Assembly (NCBI RefSeq): GCF_023921225.1
Contig: NZ_CP071527.1
Span: 2,198,501 to 2,262,500, forward strand
Source of the DNA: Legionella lytica
GTDB lineage: Bacteria; Pseudomonadota; Gammaproteobacteria; Legionellales; Legionellaceae
DNA length: 64,000 bases
Reading direction: 5' to 3'
Part shown: positions 1 through 8,886 of the stretch, in pieces
Numbering within the stretch: the stretch's first letter is position 1
Layout: each line of letters starts with the position of its first letter
Program-made: the position numbers and the translations under genes
Notes under the pieces: model-generated
What the model saw: the letters and a program-made list of their open reading frames with translations, nothing else
Databases searched by the model: none
What the model was told of the DNA's origin: nothing

Positions 1-478
1 ACTGATGATTATAACACCATGGCATTTTTTTCTAAGCTGCCTATACGGCAGTGAACGGTGATACTATTGAGATCACATCAGTGCAAGATTTTCTAAGCTG
101 CCTATACGGCAGTGAACACTGCCAGAGCTAATCAAAGAAGAACGTGTCATTTCTAAGCTGCCTATACGGCAGTGAACAGTGAATCAGTTACTCGTTCATT
201 AATTAAGTTTTTCTAAGCTGCCTATACGGCAGTGAACATTTATCAACCCCTTGGTTCCTCATCACTGATTTTCTAAGCTGCCTATACGGCAGTGAACTAG
301 GCATTGTGCAAGATGATGGCTATATCTTCTTTTCTAAGCTGCCTATACGGCAGTGAACGCAATATAGGTACTTTTATGGCGGCTGCTGTATTTCTAAGCT
401 GCCTATACGGCAGTGAACAACTAGTCTGAGCCACAGGATTAATCATAATATTTCTAAGCTGCCTATACGGCAGTGAAC
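1..478 (-). CRISPR. Type I-F CRISPR array, 8 repeats in window, continues off the left edge
   Basis: Eight 28-bp repeats, identical by eye, lie at 29-56, 90-117, 150-177, 210-237, 270-297, 331-358, 391-418 and 451-478. Read on the minus strand each runs GTTCACTGCCGTATAGGCAG and then CTTAGAAA. CTGCC and GGCAG form a 5-bp stem with loop GTATA, the Cas6f/Csy4 substrate; cleavage after the stem leaves the 8-nt handle CTTAGAAA. Seven spacers are complete, five of 32 bp and two (57-89 and 298-330) of 33 bp. Bases 1-28 belong to a further spacer, so the array extends left. The leader-proximal, newest spacer is expected at 419-450, next to the cas genes. No repeat variant was seen, so the trailer end is not in the window. 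Confidence 0.98.
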
Positions 479-609
479 AGCAAAGTTAACAACAAAAAAC
501 TTTAGCAATCAAGAGGTTAGTATAAAATATCAAGATTTCACCATTGAAATCTGGTACAATCCCAACCTATTGATTTAATTATATTTTTAATGAGCGGTTA
601 AAATAAAGG
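479..609 (-). promoter_or_regulatory. CRISPR leader between cas6f and the array
   Basis: This AT-rich 131-bp segment separates the cas6f stop from the first repeat and reads toward the array on the minus strand. It contains a perfect inverted repeat at 533-552 (8-bp arms AGATTTCA/TGAAATCT, 4-nt loop), which could end the cas transcript or act as a leader structure. A TATACT hexamer on the minus strand (plus 520-525) is a possible -10 box for pre-crRNA, without a clear -35. An IHF-type site is listed separately. Confidence 0.8.
563..575 (-). promoter_or_regulatory. IHF-consensus site in the CRISPR leader
   Basis: On the minus strand the 13-mer AATCAATAGGTTG matches the IHF consensus WATCAANNNNTTR at every defined position. 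It lies about 85-97 bp upstream of the first repeat. IHF bending of the leader is known to assist spacer integration in type I-E and I-F systems, so the site fits an adaptation role. Binding itself is inferred. Confidence 0.6.
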
Positions 610-1188
610 TTAAAAATCAGGTAAAGATGACTCCGCACTTAAACCATAACAACTGAATGATTTGCTTAGGAGCTCTTCAGATGGCTCTTTGCAAATAAAA
701 AGCTTATATTCGTTTCCAGAGCTTAAGCTTGAAATTTTTACATAGGGTGCATTTATCATTTTCTCTTTGTGATTTTTTAATACTTGCATTGCGTCTTCAA
801 AGTCAATTGCTTCGCGTTTTGCCTTACGTCTAGCAAGTCGTTCCGTATTAGACTTTGATTGTTTTCTTTTGAAGCGCACATAATTGGTTATATTCCTTGG
901 GACCTCACGAATCCCGGTTATGTGAGTATAATCTGATAAATTATTTAACCATTTTTCTGCATGAAATTTCTCGAGTATCCGCTTCTCCATAGCAAATACT
1001 CTTAATTTGGAGCCTAACTGGCAGTTTTCAATATCATATTCTGGGAAAGCAAGCCCAATAGATGACAATCCATTAGGCATTTTGGTTTCCACCAACCCTA
1101 GATGAATTTTTTGATAGACCTTACCCCATAGGAAATCTATATCAATATCAGCCATGGGCAACAAAGTGATATCCTGATAGACATTCAT
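610..1188 (-). CDS. cas6f: Cas6f (Csy4) CRISPR repeat endoribonuclease
   Basis: A protein of 192 residues that processes the I-F pre-crRNA by cutting at the base of the repeat hairpin and stays bound to the crRNA 3' stem-loop as part of the Csy complex. His29 is at the same position as the catalytic His29 of Pseudomonas Csy4. The basic segment RLARRKAKRE (about 117-126) corresponds to the arginine-rich helix that enters the major groove of the stem. Serines in KISSLSSG (about 151-158) lie near the position of the catalytic Ser148. It is the last cas gene, 2 bp after the cas7f stop, and directly precedes the leader. Length and position are normal for subtype I-F. Confidence 0.95.
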   Translation of the reverse strand: MNVYQDITLLPMADIDIDFLWGKVYQKIHLGLVETKMPNGLSSIGLAFPEYDIENCQLGSKLRVFAMEKRILEKFHAEKWLNNLSDYTHITGIREVPRNITNYVRFKRKQSKSNTERLARRKAKREAIDFEDAMQVLKNHKEKMINAPYVKISSLSSGNEYKLFICKEPSEELLSKSFSCYGLSAESSLPDF

Positions 1189-1190
1189 GA

Positions 1191-2222
1191 TTAATCCTTA
1201 CCACTTTCGCCAAAAACCCCACCACGGACTAATACCGCCATCACATAGTGCTCTTCCTCTTTTGAGGCTAACGGCTCACCACGAGCAAATCGGTCAAACA
1301 AGGTAAAAAAATCAGATTTATTTTTGGGGTTACGATACGCAATTCCGAGATTGGTTACAGCACCATACGGTTCAATAGCAATCGGCCCCGTCATCACCTG
1401 GTCATACTCTGGATACCAAGTATCGATGCTTCTTAATGCGTTACCGATCTTTTGTGAGTGCATTCCTGCAATGCCGTTAATATTATAAAGAATCTTGCTT
1501 TTTTTGCTCTTACTGTTTCCTTTATCCAAAATTAACTCTTCACTAGGATAGACTTCTTGAGCTCTGCCAACTTTCGCATAGGCAGTAATATCCAATAGTA
1601 AAAAGGGTATTTTACCCGATAAAGCATGAGCTACTTTTTCAGCTAAAGAATCAATCAACTCATCATTACAATTAAAATTTTTCACCGAATAATTCGTAGA
1701 GTCAAAAGTATAAGAATCCTCCATTTCTTTATTTTTGATCTTAACGTTAACTTCTATATTTTCAGCGCCTACCCGGTTTCGCCATAAAAATCGGGCATTA
1801 GCTATGTTAATAACATAACGTTTTGCCAACTCTTTAAAACCTTCTTTTTCGATATAATTCCTGGCTGCCGCAACATAACTATCATTAAAGGCAGCATTGT
1901 TACAAGCAGAAGGCCGTTCAACCTGGCTTAAGATTTTCAGCGTAAAGTGCAATTTAAGCGTATCTTGATCAAGGCCCAAAGCACAACAATCTACCGTTTG
2001 TAAATTGGGGCTTTCAACTTTCGCATCCAGTTTCCCAGGATCATTTTGCAATGGTTTCGACAACCGATTAGAAATTGTTCCACGAACAGACTTTTCCAGA
2101 AGTTGCAAAGGTGTCTTCTCAAGATGGCGTTTATCCCAGGTTGTACCATAAAAATAACCATCTGAAGGAACAAGCTTTTTTTCAAATGCGAGTACGGTCG
2201 CAATATTTTCATTTTTAGCCAT
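1191..2222 (-). CDS. cas7f: Cas7f (Csy3), Csy complex backbone
   Basis: This is the 343-residue backbone subunit of the type I-F surveillance complex; six copies coat the crRNA spacer in characterised systems. The opening segment LAFEKKLVPSDGYFYGTTW and the central IANARFLWRNRVGAENIEV region are typical of Csy3. The ATG follows the cas5f stop by 32 bp and the gene is 2 bp upstream of cas6f, so it is translated from the cas8f-cas6f transcript. Nothing suggests truncation. Confidence 0.96.
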   Translation of the reverse strand: MAKNENIATVLAFEKKLVPSDGYFYGTTWDKRHLEKTPLQLLEKSVRGTISNRLSKPLQNDPGKLDAKVESPNLQTVDCCALGLDQDTLKLHFTLKILSQVERPSACNNAAFNDSYVAAARNYIEKEGFKELAKRYVINIANARFLWRNRVGAENIEVNVKIKNKEMEDSYTFDSTNYSVKNFNCNDELIDSLAEKVAHALSGKIPFLLLDITAYAKVGRAQEVYPSEELILDKGNSKSKKSKILYNINGIAGMHSQKIGNALRSIDTWYPEYDQVMTGPIAIEPYGAVTNLGIAYRNPKNKSDFFTLFDRFARGEPLASKEEEHYVMAVLVRGGVFGESGKD

Positions 2223-2254
2223 AATATGTATTTCCTTATTGCAAAGTTAGTTTT

Positions 2255-3127
2255 TTATTTGTTGTGTTGGCACAGATATAAATTATTTACGCGATCAGAG
2301 TAGAAGTACCAAAGCATGTCATCAAGGTTTTTTAAGCGATATACCATTTTAAATTCTCCAAGAGTTACCACACTCTCAGCAAACTGATGAGGTACATCAG
2401 GGTTACGTTGGTTTTTTGCTTGCCCAAGAGGAGATATGCCATGAAAACCAGTAGCAATAGGAACAATCCATCCAGATATTTTTTTCTCGCTAGTCCAAGT
2501 TACTTTGCCCTGGTCACTTTGTTCACTTCGATGCATGACCTTTAAATAGTCTAACATTGCATCAATAGCATCTTGCCCATTGTTCATCGCCTCAATCATC
2601 AAATCACGCCGCTCAATAAGGACAAAGCCAGGCATTAACTTGCGCACAAGCTTACGATAATCTTTCTCTTCACTAATTTTAAATATTTCGGGTTGTTGAA
2701 ATTTAATAATATCTCCACCAGCAAATTTCATATCTCCAGACAATAAAGAGCATAAAAGGTTGGTAAATGTAGCCTCATCATCTTTATCAAGGCCAGAATA
2801 TTCGATCACTATAGAGCTAGTTAAATGACAACGTGCTTCCTCAATAAATGCGGGGCGCTCACCATTTTTATCTAATGGATTTCCAGTTCCAATAATGGAG
2901 AATACGTAGTCACCTTGCCCTTTGAATGTCTGTAAATCGAATTCATGAGATACTACAGAGACACCTTTGAACACAATATCGGGAAATCCATGTTGATTTA
3001 ATTTTCGTTGAAGAGCATGTACAGCCCCCAACCAAGACGTCATTGCGGGAAATCCTATTGTAAAGGGACTAGATAATGCATTAGCATTTTGTATGTGTAC
3101 GTAAGGAAGTAACACGATGCGTTTCAT
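2255..3127 (-). CDS. cas5f: Cas5f (Csy2)
   Basis: A 290-residue Cas5-family subunit that caps the 5' handle of the crRNA and forms a heterodimer with Cas8f in I-F Csy complexes. The N-terminus, MKRIVLLPYVHIQNANALSS followed by a PFTIGFPAMTSW segment, is characteristic of Csy2. The start codon overlaps the cas8f stop by 4 bases (ATGA), indicating translational coupling; the two proteins work as a pair. The length is slightly below the roughly 320 residues of Pseudomonas Csy2 but no domain is obviously missing. Confidence 0.94.
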   Translation of the reverse strand: MKRIVLLPYVHIQNANALSSPFTIGFPAMTSWLGAVHALQRKLNQHGFPDIVFKGVSVVSHEFDLQTFKGQGDYVFSIIGTGNPLDKNGERPAFIEEARCHLTSSIVIEYSGLDKDDEATFTNLLCSLLSGDMKFAGGDIIKFQQPEIFKISEEKDYRKLVRKLMPGFVLIERRDLMIEAMNNGQDAIDAMLDYLKVMHRSEQSDQGKVTWTSEKKISGWIVPIATGFHGISPLGQAKNQRNPDVPHQFAESVVTLGEFKMVYRLKNLDDMLWYFYSDRVNNLYLCQHNK

Positions 3128-4353
3128 AGAAAGCCCTCTTCATTTTTTTCCACTATAGACTTTATATGTCTGAGATAAACATCATCCAGAATAACTGCCT
3201 CTTTTCCAACCAATGCCTTGTAGGTTAATATAAACCAACGCGCAAAATCTTCCCCTACAGAGTCAAGCCAACGTTCATCTAGATAACGCTCCTCATTACG
3301 AGCCTCATCAAGCCATATTTTTTGGTGAGCTGGCAAATTTGTGCCTTCCGACCATCCTGGCTCAACAAGGCGAAGCCCCCACATGCGCTCAATAATATGA
3401 TCAATAATTTCTTGTACTTTCCGCTCGATACCCTCACGAATTTTTTTATTGTTCTCTTCGGCAAGATATAAATAATGTATTTTTACAAAATAGTGCTTCA
3501 AATTTTTCTTAAAAAGTGTGTCCTCAAAAAAATTATTTTTAGGTAAGCGAATATGATGTCTGGATAAATTTGGAGGAGCGCTGGAGAGTAAATAAGATTT
3601 CCCACCGTAAGTGCTGTTCAATACACTAATGTTTTGTGGTTTGGTTCCACCATATCCAATCATTGATAAATCATATAGCTCATCAAAACCGTTCTCGTCA
3701 TAAAGATTTTTGCGTTTCCTTTCGCGAGCGTCTTTTATTTCATCAGAAAAACGAATTCCCTGAATGCGGTTTCTTAATTCATAAACCAAGCCCGATGGAG
3801 TCAAAATTGATAGTAAATGATATCCATCTGCAACGGGAAAATACACTTGTTTCACACACTCACTAGTGCTCATCGTAGAGGTATTTTTCTTTATCGACAG
3901 AAACCCTTCGCGTAACTCATCAAAGGTCATAGTAGAAATTTTCATTTCATTTTTAATAACGACTGTACCAAGCTCTAAATGTGTCAGAATTGTTTCACCA
4001 TCATCCAGCACTAACGACAAGAATTTAAACACATCCAACGCCGCTGCATTACCTAAAACGTCCAATTGTGCATTAGCATTTCCGCTCCGTAAAAAACCAT
4101 CCTCGGAACGCTTAGCCTCCGCAATAATCGGACTGATTTTTGCTGAGGGATGACTGAATTTTCCAGGATGGCTCACTATAGATAATTGCCCCGCTCTTTT
4201 GGATGCCACAGGTAGCCAATTTTCAGGTGAAAAAATATTATTGGCTTCTTGCTCAATATTCATTATTTCCTCAGGAGGCATCTCAGAACTGTTTTTTTTC
4301 TTAAGCCAAAGAGCCTTCCTTTCGGATAAAAAGGTCTTGATAACATCGCTCAA
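3124..4353 (-). CDS. cas8f: Cas8f (Csy1), large subunit; TTG start proposed
   Basis: This is the large subunit of the Csy complex, which recognises the CC PAM and opens the target. The longest open frame begins with ATG at 4416, but that adds 21 hydrophobic residues unlike any Csy1 N-terminus. A TTG at 4353 is preceded by a GGGAG ribosome-binding site and starts a protein with the expected beginning (LSDVIKTFLSERKALWLKKK, initiator read as Met), giving 409 residues. A strong promoter with its -10 at 4388-4393 would place the upstream ATG at or before the transcription start, which supports the TTG. The stop overlaps the cas5f start. The gene is separated by about 200 bp from cas2-3, unlike the other tightly packed cas genes. 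Confidence 0.9.
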   Translation of the reverse strand: MSDVIKTFLSERKALWLKKKNSSEMPPEEIMNIEQEANNIFSPENWLPVASKRAGQLSIVSHPGKFSHPSAKISPIIAEAKRSEDGFLRSGNANAQLDVLGNAAALDVFKFLSLVLDDGETILTHLELGTVVIKNEMKISTMTFDELREGFLSIKKNTSTMSTSECVKQVYFPVADGYHLLSILTPSGLVYELRNRIQGIRFSDEIKDARERKRKNLYDENGFDELYDLSMIGYGGTKPQNISVLNSTYGGKSYLLSSAPPNLSRHHIRLPKNNFFEDTLFKKNLKHYFVKIHYLYLAEENNKKIREGIERKVQEIIDHIIERMWGLRLVEPGWSEGTNLPAHQKIWLDEARNEERYLDERWLDSVGEDFARWFILTYKALVGKEAVILDDVYLRHIKSIVEKNEEGFL

Positions 4354-4387
4354 AATTTCTCTCCCTTTTATTTTGAGGTGGAATAAA

Positions 4388-4416
4388 AATATAATACCTT
4401 TTAAAATAGCAGTCAA
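4388..4416 (-). promoter_or_regulatory. Sigma-70-type promoter for cas8f-cas5f-cas7f-cas6f
   Basis: On the minus strand TTGACT (plus 4411-4416) and TATATT (plus 4388-4393) are separated by exactly 17 bp, each a 5/6 match to the consensus hexamers. The promoter would start a transcript just upstream of the TTG start and GGGAG site of cas8f. Effector genes can therefore be expressed separately from cas1 and cas2-3. Confidence 0.7.
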
Positions 4417-4483
4417 AAATCTAATGAATTTTAGTGCATTAGAATTTCAAATTTTAATTTACAAAACATTCAACCCAAGCACC

Positions 4484-4543
4484 ATTTGCTGACATGCAGA
4501 CAGCTTAGAAAAATTAATTTTATTGTCTGCTCAAAAGAACAAC
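4484..4543 (+). ncRNA. Degenerate CRISPR repeat plus spacer-like segment: candidate crRNA-like (CreA/CreR-type) RNA
   Basis: 4484-4511 aligns without gaps to the array repeat at 20 of 28 positions, including an unbroken CAGCTTAGAAA at the 3' end, so the full 8-nt handle CTTAGAAA is kept. The hairpin survives: 5'-GCTGAC and GACAGC-3' pair except for one A.A mismatch, and a G-C pair is added at the base relative to the array repeat. The element lies on the plus strand, opposite to the cas genes, in the 200-bp gap between cas2-3 and cas8f. The following 32 nt (4512-4543) is a spacer-like segment. No second repeat-like unit and no clear plus-strand promoter are visible. Repeat-like RNAs in such gaps are known in type I systems as CreA antitoxins or CreR-type cas repressors. 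That this one is expressed is inferred. Confidence 0.5.
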
Positions 4544-4556
4544 CAATAACTTCTAA

Positions 4557-7500
4557 TCAACGAAGTTGAGATAAACCAAGTTGGTTCGAATATTGGAAAT
4601 TCGGCATTTTATCCCCATATACGGGCAATGAAATAGCACCGTACTTATGGGCAACTTGTAATTCTGTGATATTCATTTTATTAGCAATAACTCCTATCAA
4701 ACATTGATAATCGCAGTCAAGCCAGAATTTATTTAATGCCTGTTGTGTTAGCGTATTCCTTATAGTAATGCCACAAACAGTTGTTCGATCCTCGAACATA
4801 GGCGGGTCTCCTCCAATTTTTTGCGTAAACTTATATTTTGTTCCCTCAATCTCTAAAAATAGCAATTCATCTAAACTACTCTTGCGAAATCGATTATATT
4901 CTTGCGGGTAAGCCGTTAGCCACCAACATTGGGTTAACCATCCCTGCATTTGCTCAGGACCAACGAGTTCTCGTAAATCGCAAATTTTCCAACCTGTTAA
5001 TAATTTAGATGTAACATAATGCTCCATATCTGCAAAACTTTCTCTTTGAGAAAGATGCAAATTCCGTTGTATGCGGGGCAACGCGTTAATACCCTCTGTT
5101 AGTAAGTCACGTCCAATTAACTGGCTGACATCATGTGTAGAAAATAAACAGTCATAGAGCTCATATCCTGGCCTGCAATAAACGGCTTTATCATCTGTAT
5201 TAATTAAAGCTTTTAAATTGTATTGCATCAAAGCAATATTAGGGGTGTGGGGTATTTTATTGCGATGACGCAGCACTCGTCCTGCCAATTGAATAATGGA
5301 GCGAAAAGAAGATGGCTCGACTACGGCCCAATCAAAATCATGGTCACGTCCCACTTCTTCTACCGGTGTAGCAACCAAAATAAAAATCATATGGGGTGAT
5401 TTACTCTTTGATAAATGACGACGGATTATCTCATCTTGAGAAAACTTTGGGGCCTCCCCTTCTTTTTCATTGCGCTTGAGCACCTTATCCAGGTGTTTTT
5501 CCTGCTCACTACGTAGTAACAATACTTGCTGACTATGATATGGCATTACACGAAAATCAATGTCATCAGGCCAGTCAATACTCGCTAAATACTCAGTCAA
5601 AGCGACACAAGGCTCAATATTTGCCATACGCACCAGACCAAATGACACCCTTTTTTTAGTGATGGGTTCAATCTCTGCGTGATGTAAATGCTTTGCAATA
5701 ATTTCTTGCTGAATAAGGTTAAAATATGCATGTTGTATTGTTATCTTGTCTTCATTCGATCTCACCCCATTTTTTAGTTCTTTAATATGCTGGCAAGATA
5801 CTATATTCACTTTGCGCTTGATTGGCTGCGCTTTTAATTTTTTAACTCGCTTGTCGACAAAAGATTGATGGTATTGCTCATAACTCTCTAACGCCTTTAG
5901 AGTATCAAGCTCAGATAACGTATCAACCTGAGTGCCGAACTCATCGATCCATGCACAAGCAATATTAAAACTAGCATCTCGTGTTTTGGCAAATAACAAC
6001 CAACCTTCGCGGTAGGCGTTCAAATATCCTAGAGCAAGATCTGGGGGAATAGTTGCCGAAGAAATCATGACTTTACGCCCTAACATACCCGCTAAATGAA
6101 TAAGGCGGCCAATGGCAATAAGATCAGCTCCATTAAAGTCGTCAATTTCATCAATAACTAAATCTGATGACATTAAACGTAGGCTTGGTAATATGTAACG
6201 ACCTCCTCGCATACATTCTGTTGCAGGCATTAGATGATCAATCGTACAAGCTAGAACAGGTGAATATAGGAATTGACGATTACGCTCATCTTTCAGAACA
6301 GTATTTAACCGAATTTCAGGTATTGCACATTCGTAATCAATAACATCATCATCAAGGAGTGACTCGAGCGACTCCGAACCAACTGACTCATAAATATCTT
6401 CCTGCTCTTGATGTTCACGCCTATTTTGCTTATGTAACTCCATCACTGCTTTAGAGCCAATCATTACGGCAAGCTCACTATTATCCAAACCAATGCGTTC
6501 CCGATATTCATCACCAGTTTGCAGCGTAAGGCTTCTAAGGCCAAGCGCTAAAATAAAACGCAAACTGTCACTATCTGGTGAAAGCGCACGCATGACTTTT
6601 GCGTTGGCATAAGTTTTGCCACAACCCGTACTTGCCATATTTACAGCAAAAAAACCATGTGGTTTATCTTGATGTGCAATAGGAACCGTTTGTTTCCATT
6701 CTTTTATTTTTTCAACAGCCTTATCTTGCCATCCAAAGGCAAGAGGACTTTTTTTCTTAAGGGAGCGAATATCATACGCGTAGGGCAACTCCTTCTCAAA
6801 TGCAGGCAAAAGGTGTGCTACATCAAGTGCCGCATGAGCGACTCCAACCAAATGCTCATCCAGTTTTTGCTTAGGCTCCCCTTTTTGATGCTCGTCAAGA
6901 TCATTTCTATATGTATTGGCAATCAAATTCATATCTGATTTCCAAATCTTACTCGCATCTTGTGACGAATAATTATGATCACCAAGCATTAATGATAATC
7001 GTGCGTGATGTAAAATTAATCGCCAGCTGCCATCCTCCATAGCCTGATTTAATAAAGGGAAGCTCACCTGCATTTTGGATGCCCACTTTTTGATTTGCTT
7101 AAGCCATGGCTGTGACTGGCTGGATAAGCCATGATTAAAGGTCAAACAATCTTTTAGTTTTTCTTTAAAGAATTTTTCATCCTTTTTATTTTCATAACCC
7201 CACATTTGCGATATTTGATTCAAGACTTTATCAAGTGTATTTGCAGGTTCTCCTTTCCATACATCGTTAAAATTAATTGGCACTTTATGATGAGACACGA
7301 TCAACCATGCCAACAAGCCAGCGAGCGGCGGTAAATCGTTCAACGGTTTTTCTAAAAAATCTTGTGTTAAAACCATTTCTCCCAGCTCACCATTACCCAA
7401 ACGCTCTAACCATTCGGCATCTGTGTCAGATTTTACAAATGCACGAAACAATAAAACTGATACCCACTCATGCCGTAAAGGATCCCCTATTTTACTTCCA

Positions 7501-7913
7501 GCTTTCAATTTATCCTGGAAATAATTAGATGCTTTTCCAAAGTCATGAAATAAAGAGGCCAATGCCGCCAAACATTTTATTAAAGGAAGGTAATGCCAAT
7601 CATTTTCCCATTGTGAATTTAAAATTTCTTTTCGTGTGTAATGTACTGGAACAATACCTTGCGCATTAAATTTATTACGATTTCCGATAATCCATATTAA
7701 GTCGCTGCGACTTCGGCTCCTCAACCAATGACAAGAAACAGCAGTATTTTTTGACGCTGTTTTTCTTAATAATTTTTTTACTGCATTTAAGCCTTCATTG
7801 GTGATAATAGTTTGCCACGTATTATCTCCGATACGATTGGCAAATGAGTCCAGTACCCGGCGTGTTTTATTTAACGCTTTTTTTTCGCATTGCGATATAA
7901 ATGTAACCATCAT
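4557..7913 (-). CDS. cas3: Cas2-3 fusion (I-F Cas3 helicase-nuclease)
   Basis: A protein of 1118 residues that degrades targets marked by the Csy complex and, through its Cas2 part, joins Cas1 for spacer acquisition. The first roughly 95 residues are the Cas2-like domain usual in I-F. The HD nuclease motif LFHDFGKASNYFQ is near residue 124. The helicase follows with Walker A STGCGKT near 430, the DExx-type LVIDEIDDF near 588, SATIP near 620, and motif VI QLAGRVLRHR near 870. All key residues look intact. The start overlaps the cas1 stop by 4 bp. The stop is followed by an inverted repeat at 4548-4567 (AACTTC/GAAGTT) and the gap carrying the repeat-like element and the cas8f promoter. Confidence 0.96.
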   Translation of the reverse strand: MMVTFISQCEKKALNKTRRVLDSFANRIGDNTWQTIITNEGLNAVKKLLRKTASKNTAVSCHWLRSRSRSDLIWIIGNRNKFNAQGIVPVHYTRKEILNSQWENDWHYLPLIKCLAALASLFHDFGKASNYFQDKLKAGSKIGDPLRHEWVSVLLFRAFVKSDTDAEWLERLGNGELGEMVLTQDFLEKPLNDLPPLAGLLAWLIVSHHKVPINFNDVWKGEPANTLDKVLNQISQMWGYENKKDEKFFKEKLKDCLTFNHGLSSQSQPWLKQIKKWASKMQVSFPLLNQAMEDGSWRLILHHARLSLMLGDHNYSSQDASKIWKSDMNLIANTYRNDLDEHQKGEPKQKLDEHLVGVAHAALDVAHLLPAFEKELPYAYDIRSLKKKSPLAFGWQDKAVEKIKEWKQTVPIAHQDKPHGFFAVNMASTGCGKTYANAKVMRALSPDSDSLRFILALGLRSLTLQTGDEYRERIGLDNSELAVMIGSKAVMELHKQNRREHQEQEDIYESVGSESLESLLDDDVIDYECAIPEIRLNTVLKDERNRQFLYSPVLACTIDHLMPATECMRGGRYILPSLRLMSSDLVIDEIDDFNGADLIAIGRLIHLAGMLGRKVMISSATIPPDLALGYLNAYREGWLLFAKTRDASFNIACAWIDEFGTQVDTLSELDTLKALESYEQYHQSFVDKRVKKLKAQPIKRKVNIVSCQHIKELKNGVRSNEDKITIQHAYFNLIQQEIIAKHLHHAEIEPITKKRVSFGLVRMANIEPCVALTEYLASIDWPDDIDFRVMPYHSQQVLLLRSEQEKHLDKVLKRNEKEGEAPKFSQDEIIRRHLSKSKSPHMIFILVATPVEEVGRDHDFDWAVVEPSSFRSIIQLAGRVLRHRNKIPHTPNIALMQYNLKALINTDDKAVYCRPGYELYDCLFSTHDVSQLIGRDLLTEGINALPRIQRNLHLSQRESFADMEHYVTSKLLTGWKICDLRELVGPEQMQGWLTQCWWLTAYPQEYNRFRKSSLDELLFLEIEGTKYKFTQKIGGDPPMFEDRTTVCGITIRNTLTQQALNKFWLDCDYQCLIGVIANKMNITELQVAHKYGAISLPVYGDKMPNFQYSNQLGLSQLR

Positions 7914-8869
7914 AATGAAGCACCTTCAAAACTAATCGTTTTTACAAAGTTAAACATAAATTCCATTGCATTGTATTTAATAAAATTTTGTAAACATTGT
8001 TGGCGAAACTCTTGTTCAGTTGCTTCATCTTTAGCGCAGATAAAAGCCCATGGTAAAATCAGTGCATCTTTAATCAAATCAGCCACGTCAAAAACCAAAG
8101 CTCCTCGACGTGTTTTACCATGCATCACTGCAAAACCATGGGGAATACCTAAGACCCAAAGCGTTGTTGCTGCGAGTCCGTATGTTAAATAATTGCCATG
8201 GTTTAAAAAGGCGTTGGCATCATCCTCGCTATTATATTCTCGGGTAAATCCAACTTGATTCGTACGACTGGCAGCTGCTTTATAGAGTGCTTTAGTTAGT
8301 TTCGCCTCAATAAGTAATAACTCATTGACTGTTTGAGCATTTTCGATGCTAGTGCGGAAGTTGGCGAGTGCCATCTGAATATCCATATCATCCAAATAAA
8401 ATCCGCTCGCCTTTAAATCAGAATCCTTTTCCCATACTTGTTCAATAAAAGTAATGCGAGCCTGTTGAAATCGTTTTGCTGCATGTAAACGTTTTATTTC
8501 ATCAAACCAAAACGACATCCAGCCTTGTACATATTCCGTTGGGCGATATTCACTTTGCGGGCAAAACCATTCCACCTCATTCGCCATAATTAGTGGAGTA
8601 CCTCCGCTACCGCTAAATCCAATTAAAACACCTGCTGAGGCCAGAAGTCTTACCGCAGACTGAGTAATTGACGTACCTGTACCTAATAAAATGACTGTAG
8701 TGTTGGCGATTGGAATATTCCAATAATGTTTTTCACTTACAGACTCCGTAAGATACACAACACGCCCGTCCTTAGCCATCACACGGCATTTCTCAATATA
8801 ATAAATATTCGCTCGTTTAGAGTGTAAAATCGCTTTAAGATCTGTAAGGAATTCCATTTTTTTATCCAA
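7910..8869 (-). CDS. cas1: Cas1 integrase, type I-F
   Basis: This is the 319-residue integrase that, with Cas2-3, inserts new spacers at the leader end. Diagnostic I-F segments are LKAILHSKRANIYYIEKCRV near the N-terminus, NIPIANTTVILLGTGTSITQ near 50-70, and the catalytic region with NELLLIEAKLTKALYK (Glu) and LGIPHGFAVMHGKTRRGAL then VFDVADL (His, Asp). The frame opens with TTG at 8869; an ATG four codons later (8857) also fits the family, and no ribosome-binding site decides between them. It is the first gene of the cas operon and overlaps cas2-3 by ATGA. Confidence 0.95.
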   Translation of the reverse strand: MDKKMEFLTDLKAILHSKRANIYYIEKCRVMAKDGRVVYLTESVSEKHYWNIPIANTTVILLGTGTSITQSAVRLLASAGVLIGFSGSGGTPLIMANEVEWFCPQSEYRPTEYVQGWMSFWFDEIKRLHAAKRFQQARITFIEQVWEKDSDLKASGFYLDDMDIQMALANFRTSIENAQTVNELLLIEAKLTKALYKAAASRTNQVGFTREYNSEDDANAFLNHGNYLTYGLAATTLWVLGIPHGFAVMHGKTRRGALVFDVADLIKDALILPWAFICAKDEATEQEFRQQCLQNFIKYNAMEFMFNFVKTISFEGASL

Positions 8870-8886
8870 ATTTAATATTTTCTTTT

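Noticed and set aside
57..330. Nine shared bases (GTGCAAGAT) in two spacers
   Set aside because: Too short to indicate a common target; expected by chance among several AT-rich spacers.
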